From Spirochaeta sp. (GTDB lineage Bacteria; Spirochaetota; Spirochaetia; DSM-27196; Alkalispirochaetaceae): a stretch of 7,200 nucleotides of DNA. The notes beneath the pieces are model-generated. The model did not search any database. It was not told the origin of the DNA and saw nothing but the letters and a program-made list of their open reading frames with translations. Of the stretch, positions 1 to 5,455 are shown piece by piece. The stretch covers positions 1 through 7,200 of the forward strand of contig JAQIBO010000407.1 in the NCBI GenBank assembly GCA_027859055.1, written 5' to 3'. A program made the translations under genes and the position numbers. Positions within the stretch are counted from its first letter, which is position 1. Every line of letters begins with the position of its first letter.

Positions 1-1
1 G

Positions 2-628
2 GCGCAGCAGACGCGGGGAAACGAGGCCACACCGATTCGGATTCTGGAACTCGGGACGGGTAACGGCTTTACCACCCGAATGCTGGAGGAGCTGGCCACC
101 TCGCACACCGCCGCTGAGGGACGGCGGGTCGTCATAACTTCCGTTGACAACGATCCGGAGATGCTGAAACAGGCGCGGGAACACGTTCATTCTCCGCTGT
201 GTACGCTTGTTGAGGCCGACGCGCTGGCGTTTCTGCAGGACCAGCCGGAGGATTCGTGGGACGTGGTCGCTTCGGCGTTTACCATTCACAACCTGGAATG
301 GGAGTACCGCGACGAGGTTGAAAAGGAGATCCACCGCACGTTGCGCGGCGGAGGCCTGTTCGCCAATGCGGACAAATACGCCCCGGACGGACAGGAGCGT
401 TTCGAGGCGCTTACCTACCAGGTGGGCCGCTTTTTTGATGCGTTTCTCGCCTCCGGGCGAACGGAACTGTTGCGCAAGTGGGTACTCCACAATATCGACG
501 ATCAGTCACCGCGGTACGTGATGCTCGCCTCCGAGGCGATTCCCCGGCTGACCGCACTGGGGTTCGATAACGTAACGCTGGAAGGGCGCGCGCACATGCA
601 GGCGGTGGTGAGCGCCCGGAAACGGTAG
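2..628 (+). CDS. Class I SAM-dependent methyltransferase, 5' end missing
   Basis: The frame is open from the left edge to a TAG stop, giving 208 visible residues; the true start lies upstream of the window. An internal ATG at 80 is not the start, because the SAM-binding motif I (ILELGTGNGF, visible residues 14-23) lies before it in the same frame. Further class I features follow: a beta-2 strand ending in acidic D49 (VITSVDND), an acidic motif II region (VEADAL, about 70-75), a motif IV-like strand WDVVASAFTIHNLE (about 86-99), and a post-fold loop LRGGGLFANADKYAP. This is the Rossmann-like fold of the Methyltransf_25/11 type. It is cytosolic, with no membrane segment. The substrate cannot be read from sequence; small molecules are typical of this type. 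The C-terminal part (YVMLASEAIPRLTALGFDNVTLEGR) matches the usual last strands. A strong hairpin follows the stop directly, so this gene probably ends its own transcription unit. Confidence 0.85.
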   Translation, partial: AQQTRGNEATPIRILELGTGNGFTTRMLEELATSHTAAEGRRVVITSVDNDPEMLKQAREHVHSPLCTLVEADALAFLQDQPEDSWDVVASAFTIHNLEWEYRDEVEKEIHRTLRGGGLFANADKYAPDGQERFEALTYQVGRFFDAFLASGRTELLRKWVLHNIDDQSPRYVMLASEAIPRLTALGFDNVTLEGRAHMQAVVSARKR

Positions 629-651
629 GGCCGTCGAGCCGGGCGACGGCC
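629..651 (+). terminator. GC-rich hairpin directly after the methyltransferase stop
   Basis: An 8-bp perfect stem GGCCGTCG (629-636) pairs with CGACGGCC (644-651) around a 7-nt loop. It starts on the first base after the stop codon. No T-run follows, so it is not a classic intrinsic terminator; it may be a factor-assisted terminator or a 3'-end stabiliser. The rest of the gap up to 729 shows nothing else that I can support. Confidence 0.45.
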
Positions 652-729
652 GGGTCATCAGACGGGCGCACCGAGCCGACAGGCGCGCGCCGCGGGTGGA
701 CAGGTGGCTCCGGCCCCCGACCTGGCGCG

Positions 730-758
730 TTGACGCACGCGGCCGCGCCCAATATACT
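730..758 (+). promoter_or_regulatory. Near-consensus sigma-70 promoter for the HAD/LarA operon
   Basis: A -35 box TTGACG (730-735) and a -10 box TATACT (753-758) are separated by exactly 17 bp, each 5/6 matches to consensus. The predicted transcription start is near 765. This gives a roughly 30-nt leader before the GTG start at 796. A small palindrome (763-775) covers the predicted start point. Confidence 0.8.
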
Positions 759-762
759 TCCT

Positions 763-775
763 TTACGTACCGTAA
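763..775. promoter_or_regulatory. Candidate operator palindrome at the transcription start
   Basis: TTACG (763-767), a 3-nt centre, then CGTAA (771-775) form a 13-bp palindrome lying over the predicted +1. A repressor site at this position would be sensible, but 5-bp arms can arise by chance. Confidence 0.25.
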
Positions 776-795
776 TTCGAAAGGAAACGAAACCT

Positions 796-1686
796 GTGCC
801 GCGTATCCGAGGCTCCCTCGACAGCACCAGACCGCTCATCGTTCTTGATTCCGATGGATGTGTCCTGGACTCGATGGAATCAAAACAGCGCACCTCCTTT
901 GCGCCACTCTTCCTGACCCATTTCGGGCTGGAGCGTATCGCCGGGATCGCAACCGAAACGTGGCTATTCTCGGCGCTCTATTCGCGCACCCGCGCGTCCA
1001 ACCGTTTCGTCCTGCTTCTGAGGACGCTGGACTTGCTCCGGCGGCGATACCCACCCGGCAGTTCCGGGCCGGAAATCCCCCGCTTGCCCCATTTACGCGC
1101 CCACGGCGGGGCCGACGGAACGGTATCAACCGATTCACTCGCCGCGACGATTCGTGAACTGTCGGCCGATTCACCCGCCGCCGCGGAGCTCGCCGCGGTG
1201 CAACGCTGGTCGCAAAACGTCGATGCCGCCACCCGGCAGAACCAGCGGAGCGTCAGCGTGTTTTCCGGTGTTCCGGAGATTCTCCGCGCCGCCGGCCAGT
1301 CCGCGGAACTGGTGGTAGTCAGTCAGACGCCTACGGACGTGCTCATCGATGAATGGCAGCACGCCGGACTCGCAGAGGAGGTTGCCGCGTTGTACGGCCA
1401 GTATCCCGGCGGCAAAGCGCGCGTCCTGACGGAACTGATCACCGCCGGTCCGGAGCGCCCGGTCCTGATGGTCGGCGACGCTCCCGGCGACTTCTCCGCC
1501 GCCGTGGAAGCGGGGACCGCGTTCTTTCCCATCGTTCCGGGACGTGAAGAAGAAAGCTGGCGCCGGTTTCGCGCTGAGGTCCTGCCGCAATTTCTCCATG
1601 GCGAGTATACTGACGCGGAGCAGGCACGTTACACCGCGCCGTTTGAGGCGGCGCTCCCAAAGGAGCCGCAATGGCAGACGTATTGA
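796..1686 (+). CDS. HAD-superfamily hydrolase (probable phosphatase)
   Basis: The 296-residue protein carries all four HAD motifs. Motif I is VLDSDGCVLDS with nucleophile D18 and acid/base D20; motif II is VVVSQTP with S176; motif III is K207 in PGGKARVL; motif IV is VLMVGDAPGDF with D228 and D232 for magnesium. About 150 residues between motifs I and II form an inserted, mostly helical cap of C1 type, which points to a small-molecule phosphatase or phosphoglycolate phosphatase-like enzyme; the substrate is unknown. I chose the GTG at 796 because AAGGA (781-785) lies 10 nt upstream. The in-frame TTG at 730 is the -35 box of the promoter, so it cannot be translated from that transcript. The last 16 nt overlap the LarA-like gene, which implies translational coupling and a shared pathway. 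The C-terminus beyond motif IV (about 60 residues) is longer than in minimal HAD enzymes. Confidence 0.85.
   Translation: MPRIRGSLDSTRPLIVLDSDGCVLDSMESKQRTSFAPLFLTHFGLERIAGIATETWLFSALYSRTRASNRFVLLLRTLDLLRRRYPPGSSGPEIPRLPHLRAHGGADGTVSTDSLAATIRELSADSPAAAELAAVQRWSQNVDAATRQNQRSVSVFSGVPEILRAAGQSAELVVVSQTPTDVLIDEWQHAGLAEEVAALYGQYPGGKARVLTELITAGPERPVLMVGDAPGDFSAAVEAGTAFFPIVPGREEESWRRFRAEVLPQFLHGEYTDAEQARYTAPFEAALPKEPQWQTY
1659..1665 (+). promoter_or_regulatory. Ribosome binding site of the LarA-like gene, inside the HAD gene
   Basis: AAAGGAG lies 5 nt before the ATG at 1671 and within the 3' end of the preceding coding sequence. It fixes the start and supports coupled translation of the overlapping pair. 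Confidence 0.75.
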
Positions 1687-2969
1687 AGTGGGGCGGGCCC
1701 GATGCCCGTCTCACTCCCGCAGAGATCAACACCGCTATCGCGGAAATCCTGGACCACTTTGGTCCGGCACGCCGGATTCTGGCGGTACCGCCGGACTTCA
1801 CGCGGTACTATTCCTACGCCGGGCAGATCACCGGAATGGTCCACGAGATCGCCGGAAGAAATCTGACCGATGTGCTCCCGGCGCTGGGAACGCACCGTCC
1901 CGTCTCCGACCGTGAACGGGAAATCATGTTTCCTGACGTACCGGCGTCACTCTTCCGCGCCCACGACTGGCGCAACGACCTGGTGACCCTCGGCGAGGTC
2001 CCCCGCGAGTTCATCCGCGAGCAGAGTGAGGGCAAACTGGACTGGCCGTGGCCGGCGCAGGTCAACCGGCTGGTTGCGGAGGGAGGACACGATATGATCC
2101 TCTCAATCGGGCAAGTCGTGCCGCATGAGGTGGTCGGCATGGCAAACCACGCCAAGAACCTGTTGGTCGGTACCGGTGGCGTCCACGGAATCAACCGCAG
2201 TCATTTTCTGGGGGCGGTGTACGGAATGGAGCGCATGATGGGGCGGGCGGATACGCCGGTGCGGGCCGTCCTGAACTACGCGGCGGAGCACTTCCTCTCT
2301 CACCTGCCGGTGGTCTACATCCAGACGGTGATCGGCCGCGAGAACGGTGAACCGGTGGTGCGCGGACTGTTTGCCGGTCGCGGGTTGCAGTGTTTTTACG
2401 ACGCCTCCGAACTGGCGTTGCAGGTTAACTTCACGATGCTAAAAGAGGCACCGCAGCACGTGGTCGCGTGGCTGGACCCGGAGGAGTTTCACAGCACCTG
2501 GCTGGGAAACAAAGCGATCTACCGCAGCCGGATGGCGATCGCCGACGGAGGGCGTTTGACCGTCCTTGCCCCGGCGGTACAGAGCTTCGGCGAGGACCGT
2601 GAGATCGACCGGCTGATCCGCAAATACGGCTACCGTGGAACGCCGGCAACCCTGGCAGCGGTAGAAGAAAACGAAGAGCTTCGTGACAACCTCAGCGCCG
2701 CGGCTCATTTGATTCACGGATCCAGCGAGGGACGCTTTGAGATCACCTACGCCCCCGGCGACCTCACCCGCGAGGAGGTGGAAGGGGTCGGATTTCGGTA
2801 TGCCGATCTCGCGGAGACGCAACGGCGGTACGATCCGACGACGATGAGCGACGGCTGGAACACGATGAGCGACGGCGAACGCGTCTTTTTCCTCTCTGCG
2901 CCGGCGATGGGGCTGTGGGCCCACGCGAACCGTTTCGCCGCGGGCGCAGCGCCTGACGCACATCCATAA
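1671..2969 (+). CDS. LarA-family nickel-pincer 2-hydroxyacid racemase/epimerase
   Basis: This 432-residue protein is close to the length of lactate racemase LarA (about 425). The family signature residues are present: DFTR with R45 (LarA R75), GTHRP with H75 (LarA H108), PHEVVG with H152 (H174), K162 (K184, which is covalently bound to the nickel-pincer nucleotide), and NRSH with H178 (H200, a nickel ligand). The spacings H152-K162 (10) and K162-H178 (16) equal those in LarA. A lysine in WLGNKAI fits K298, but the glutamine three residues earlier (LarA Q295) appears to be leucine. Enzymes of this family invert the C2 hydroxyl of 2-hydroxyacids by hydride transfer; known members act on lactate, malate, hydroxyglutarate, phenyllactate or gluconate. 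The substrate here is unproven. The cofactor enzymes LarB, LarC and LarE are not in the window. The gene overlaps a HAD phosphatase gene upstream and lies 61 bp before gnd, which favours a sugar-acid substrate. It is soluble, with no signal peptide. Confidence 0.85.
   Translation: MADVLKWGGPDARLTPAEINTAIAEILDHFGPARRILAVPPDFTRYYSYAGQITGMVHEIAGRNLTDVLPALGTHRPVSDREREIMFPDVPASLFRAHDWRNDLVTLGEVPREFIREQSEGKLDWPWPAQVNRLVAEGGHDMILSIGQVVPHEVVGMANHAKNLLVGTGGVHGINRSHFLGAVYGMERMMGRADTPVRAVLNYAAEHFLSHLPVVYIQTVIGRENGEPVVRGLFAGRGLQCFYDASELALQVNFTMLKEAPQHVVAWLDPEEFHSTWLGNKAIYRSRMAIADGGRLTVLAPAVQSFGEDREIDRLIRKYGYRGTPATLAAVEENEELRDNLSAAAHLIHGSSEGRFEITYAPGDLTREEVEGVGFRYADLAETQRRYDPTTMSDGWNTMSDGERVFFLSAPAMGLWAHANRFAAGAAPDAHP
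2841..2876 (+). repeat. Two 15-nt in-frame direct repeats in the LarA-like gene
   Basis: ACGATGAGCGACGGC occurs at 2841-2855 and again at 2862-2876, a period of 21 nt. It encodes TMSDG twice (residues 391-395 and 398-402). The reading frame is kept. Confidence 0.8.
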
Positions 2970-2989
2970 GACCGCAGGACAACAAAACC

Positions 2990-3008
2990 GGTAATCATCG
3001 TAATTACC
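2990..3008. promoter_or_regulatory. Palindrome in the gap before gnd
   Basis: GGTAAT (2990-2995) and ATTACC (3003-3008) form perfect 6-bp arms around 7 nt. It could be an operator or a small mRNA hairpin. A TATAAC hexamer follows at 3009-3014 but has no convincing -35 partner, so I do not call a separate gnd promoter. Confidence 0.3.
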
Positions 3009-3017
3009 TATAACAGC

Positions 3018-3023
3018 AAGGAG
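3018..3023 (+). promoter_or_regulatory. Ribosome binding site of gnd
   Basis: AAGGAG lies 7 nt before the ATG at 3031 and fixes that start. Confidence 0.75.
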
Positions 3024-3030
3024 ACAGAAG

Positions 3031-4521
3031 ATGGCAGACAAGACAGCGGATATCGGCCTGATAGGCCTGGCGGTAATGGGGCAGAACCTGGTTCTCAATA
3101 TGAACGACCACGGCTACACCGTGGCGGTCTACAACAGGACCTCATCCAAAACAGAAGATTTCATGAACGACGCCGCGGCGGGGCGCGACACGATATTGCC
3201 GACCTACAGCATCGAAGAGCTGACCGCCTCACTCAAACGACCCCGGCGGGTAATGCTCATGGTAAAAGCGGGCGAGGTGGTGGACAAGTTCATCGAATCG
3301 ATCTTGCCCCATCTCGAGAAGGGAGACATCATTATCGACGGCGGAAACTCCCACTACCCCGACTCGATACGCCGTACCCGTGAGTTGAAAGAGAAGGGAA
3401 TTCTCTTTGTCGGTACCGGCGTCTCCGGCGGCGAAGAGGGCGCCCGGCACGGACCGAGCATCATGCCCGGCGGCAACCCCGAGGCGTGGCCGCACCTTAA
3501 GGACATTTTTCAGTCGATCGCCGCCAAGACACCGGACGGCGAGGCGTGTGCCGACTGGGTGGGGCCTGAGGGAGCCGGCCATTACGTCAAGATGGTTCAC
3601 AACGGCATCGAGTACGGCGACATGCAGCTCATCAGCGAGGCGTACCAGGTGATGAAGTACGGCCTGGGCATGAGCAACGAGGAGATGCACGCGACGTTCA
3701 CCGAGTGGAACAAGACCGACCTGGACAGCTATCTGATCGAGATCACCGCGGACATCCTCAAGACAAAAGACGAAAACGGTACCTACGTCCTGGACACCGT
3801 CCTGGACGCGGCGGGGCAGAAAGGCACCGGTAAGTGGACCGGCATCAACGCCCTCGATACGGGCATCCCCGTCACGCTGATCGTAGAAGCGGTGTTTGCG
3901 CGCGCCCTCTCCGCCCTGAAAGAGGAACGGGTCACCGCCAGCAAGAAACTCGCCGGTCCCGCCGGGCCCTCCAGCAGCGCCGGTGGCGGCGTGCTGCCGA
4001 TTGAAAGTGATCGCGCCTCGTTCCTGGAAGACCTGCGCAAGGCGCTGCTTGCGTCAAAGATCATCTCCTACGCCCAGGGCTTCATGCTGATTCGGGAGGC
4101 CAGCGAGGCCAACGGCTGGAACGTGAACTTCGGCAGTGTGGCGATGCTGTGGCGCGAGGGTTGCATTATCCGCAGCGTCTTCCTCGGCCGCATCAAAGAG
4201 GCGTTTGACCGCGACCAGGCGCTGGCCAACCTGCTCCTCGACAACTGGTTCGGCGACGTGATCGAGGACGCCCAGGGCTCGTGGCGGCGCGTCATAGCCG
4301 CAACCGTTCAGGCGGGCGTGCCGATTCCCGCGTTCTCCACGGCGCTGGCATTCTACGACGGCTACCGGAGCGAACGGCTTTCGGCCAACATGATCCAGGC
4401 GCAACGGGACTACTTCGGCGCCCACACCTACGAAAAAGTGGACGGCCCGCGCGGTGAGTTTCACCATTTCAACTGGACCGGCACCGGCGGAAACGCAACC
4501 AGCGGCTCCTACTCCGCGTAA
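3031..4521 (+). CDS. gnd: 6-phosphogluconate dehydrogenase, decarboxylating
   Basis: The enzyme converts 6-phosphogluconate to ribulose 5-phosphate and CO2 with NADP+, in the oxidative pentose phosphate pathway in the cytosol. The 496 residues are full length and slightly longer than the usual 470-485. Visible signatures are the dinucleotide fold GLIGLAVMGQN (9-19); NRTS at 35-38, where R36 and T37 suit the NADP 2'-phosphate; SGGEEGARHGPSIMPGG (132-148) for substrate and catalysis; catalytic K187 and E194 in HYVKMVHNGIEYGD; and C-terminal QAQRDYFGAHTY with R459 and H465, which reach the neighbouring subunit's substrate in this dimer family. Compared with my memory of E. coli Gnd, there is an insertion of about 10 residues rich in Gly, Ser and Pro near 310-324, and a short Gly/Ser/Thr tail after HFNW. 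Start and RBS are clear. It lies 61 bp after the LarA-like gene with no terminator between, so cotranscription is likely. Confidence 0.97.
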   Translation: MADKTADIGLIGLAVMGQNLVLNMNDHGYTVAVYNRTSSKTEDFMNDAAAGRDTILPTYSIEELTASLKRPRRVMLMVKAGEVVDKFIESILPHLEKGDIIIDGGNSHYPDSIRRTRELKEKGILFVGTGVSGGEEGARHGPSIMPGGNPEAWPHLKDIFQSIAAKTPDGEACADWVGPEGAGHYVKMVHNGIEYGDMQLISEAYQVMKYGLGMSNEEMHATFTEWNKTDLDSYLIEITADILKTKDENGTYVLDTVLDAAGQKGTGKWTGINALDTGIPVTLIVEAVFARALSALKEERVTASKKLAGPAGPSSSAGGGVLPIESDRASFLEDLRKALLASKIISYAQGFMLIREASEANGWNVNFGSVAMLWREGCIIRSVFLGRIKEAFDRDQALANLLLDNWFGDVIEDAQGSWRRVIAATVQAGVPIPAFSTALAFYDGYRSERLSANMIQAQRDYFGAHTYEKVDGPRGEFHHFNWTGTGGNATSGSYSA

Positions 4522-4794
4522 GAAACCTTCGCGAGTACAGACTCCGAGCTCGCGCCCCCCGCGCCGAATAGCGCCCGTCGGGCCCTCCCGGCGGTGTGGG
4601 GGGTGCGCTGGGGCTTCTGGCCGCTCCCGGCGGTGGGCGCGGCCCCCTGGGGCGCGGGGCCCCGTTCCACGTCAGAAGAATTCCTACAAAAACTGGCGAA
4701 TATTTCCGACTGACCGCCCACCAGGGGGAGTTTAGGCTCAGTTTACGGGTTGGGAAACACCCAAAATCTCCCGGATCCGGTAGAGAGACCAGAA
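4522..4794. other. GC-rich intergenic region between gnd and the AbrB-like gene
   Basis: No gene is supported here. A hairpin with 6-bp arms CGCGAG (4530-4535) and CTCGCG (4549-4554) lies just after the gnd stop and may mark the transcript end, though a C-run rather than a T-run follows. About 4550-4665 is almost entirely G and C and holds the repeat pair listed separately, plus a hairpin with arms GGCCCC (4641-4646) and GGGGCC (4656-4661). From 4670 on the sequence is richer in A and T and should contain the promoter of the next gene, but I find no convincing -35/-10 pair. CCGGATCCGG (4771-4780) is a perfect 10-bp palindrome 14 nt before the next ATG. Confidence 0.6.
4585..4653. repeat. Imperfect tandem pair of 30-nt units, period 39
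   Basis: Unit 1 (4585-4614) and unit 2 (4624-4653) share CTCCCGGCGGTG, then 11 variable nt, then CTGGGGC. By eye, 24 of 30 positions agree. No third copy is visible on either side. The low complexity of the region makes part of the match less meaningful. Confidence 0.6.
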
Positions 4795-5319
4795 ATGATG
4801 CCGATTCCCAGGTTTTCAGGTCACATTCTTTTGACGCTCCTCGTCGCGGTCGGCGGAGGTGTGATCGGCATCCGTACGCGCGTACCTGCGGGGGCCCTTG
4901 TCGGCGCGATGGTGGCGGTTGCGGTGTTCAACATCACCTGGCAAAACGGCCAGATGCCTTCGTGGACCAAATACGTGGCACAAATCCTCATCGGCGCCAT
5001 CGTGGGCCTGCGAATTCGGCCCGAGTTTCTTGGGGAACTCAAACAACTGGTGGTGCCGGCGTTGATTCTCGCGGTCGGCATGATGGCGTGGGCGGTCGTG
5101 CTCGGTATCCTGATACACAAAATATCCGGCATCGACATCGTTACGGCGTTGTTCAGCACCTCCCCGGGAGGGTTATCGGACATGACGATCATCGCCCAGG
5201 CCGCCGGCGCGGACACTCCCAAAGTTGTGATTCTCCATTTGACCAGACTGGTGACGGTTATTGCCGTGTTTCCCTGGATTATCCGTGCTGTGTACCGGAT
5301 TATGACCAAAGGTGGATAA
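4795..5319 (+). CDS. AbrB-family integral membrane protein, single-repeat form
   Basis: The 174-residue hydrophobic protein matches one copy of the repeat that occurs twice in full-length AbrB proteins of about 350 residues (annotated as ammonia monooxygenase regulator or AbrB-type transporter, PF05145); it is unrelated to the small Bacillus DNA-binding AbrB. Likely membrane segments are residues 10-26, 31-47, about 60-72 (short, AQILIGAIVGLRI), 84-107 and 144-163. The family signature STSPGGLSDM lies at 121-130, between the last two segments. Family function is poorly known; transport of a small molecule is usually assumed. The tandem ATGs at 4795 and 4798 sit just before the first hydrophobic segment, with a weak AGAGAG upstream. 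A TTG at 4750 is an alternative that adds 15 polar residues but has no RBS at a good distance. The gene stands alone, with hairpins after its stop. It may pair with another copy or work as a homodimer. Confidence 0.8.
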   Translation: MMPIPRFSGHILLTLLVAVGGGVIGIRTRVPAGALVGAMVAVAVFNITWQNGQMPSWTKYVAQILIGAIVGLRIRPEFLGELKQLVVPALILAVGMMAWAVVLGILIHKISGIDIVTALFSTSPGGLSDMTIIAQAAGADTPKVVILHLTRLVTVIAVFPWIIRAVYRIMTKGG

Positions 5320-5326
5320 CTGACGA

Positions 5327-5352
5327 AGCGTCGCGCCTGTGTGGGCGACGCT
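5327..5352 (+). terminator. Hairpin after the AbrB-like gene
   Basis: An 8-bp perfect stem AGCGTCGC (5327-5334) and GCGACGCT (5345-5352) encloses a 10-nt loop, 7 nt after the stop. No T-run follows directly. It is probably part of a 3' end rather than a full intrinsic terminator. Confidence 0.45.
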
Positions 5353-5361
5353 CACGACATA

Positions 5362-5405
5362 GCCCGCCTGAAGAGCTGCGGGCACACCGGGCCCCTTCTG
5401 TTTTT
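5362..5405 (+). terminator. Second hairpin with a distant T-run
   Basis: GCCCGC (5362-5367) pairs with GCGGGC (5378-5383) around a 10-nt loop. A run of five T is at 5401-5405, 17 nt further on, which is too far for a textbook terminator. An alternative fold, GGGC (5380-5383) with GCCC (5391-5394), brings the stem closer to the T-run. Together with the previous hairpin it probably separates the AbrB-like gene from the Oad operon. Confidence 0.35.
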
Positions 5406-5424
5406 AAAACGTTCGATATACAAT
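5396..5424 (+). promoter_or_regulatory. Weak candidate promoter of the Oad operon
   Basis: TACAAT (5419-5424) is a good -10 box (5/6). A TTCTGT at 5396-5401 with 17-bp spacing is a poor -35 box, so activator help may be needed if this is the real promoter. Confidence 0.35.
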
Positions 5425-5444
5425 ACCGGTCACTTTACCCGGTA
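5424..5444. promoter_or_regulatory. Inverted repeat touching the oadG ribosome binding site
   Basis: TACCGG (5424-5429) and CCGGTA (5439-5444) are perfect 6-bp arms with 9 nt between. The right arm ends in the first base of AAGGAG (5444-5449). It could be an operator just downstream of the start point, or an mRNA hairpin that affects ribosome access. Confidence 0.35.
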
Positions 5445-5449
5445 AGGAG
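5444..5449 (+). promoter_or_regulatory. Ribosome binding site of oadG
   Basis: AAGGAG, 6 nt before the ATG at 5456. Confidence 0.75.
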
Positions 5450-5455
5450 TTTCTG

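Noticed and set aside
411..893. 160-codon - strand frame across the methyltransferase/HAD gap
   Set aside because: The product is Arg/Pro/Ser-rich without a motif, and the frame covers the promoter and two real genes on the other strand.
1606..1611. TATACT inside the HAD gene as a promoter for the LarA-like gene
   Set aside because: The hexamer at 17-18 bp upstream (TGCCGC or CTGCCG) is not a -35 box, and the overlapping genes with an internal RBS already explain expression.
2439..3098. 219-codon reading frame on the - strand
   Set aside because: It lies antisense to the LarA-like gene and the start of gnd, both with clear protein motifs. High GC produces many such open antisense frames.
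4530..4665. Possible structured non-coding RNA
   Set aside because: Several GC stems can be drawn, but nearly pure GC sequence always folds on paper, and no known RNA motif or promoter is visible. I kept only the repeat pair as a finding.
4831..4836. TTGACG near the start of the AbrB-like gene as a -35 box
   Set aside because: It lies inside the first membrane segment's coding sequence and I found no convincing -10 partner for an independent start.
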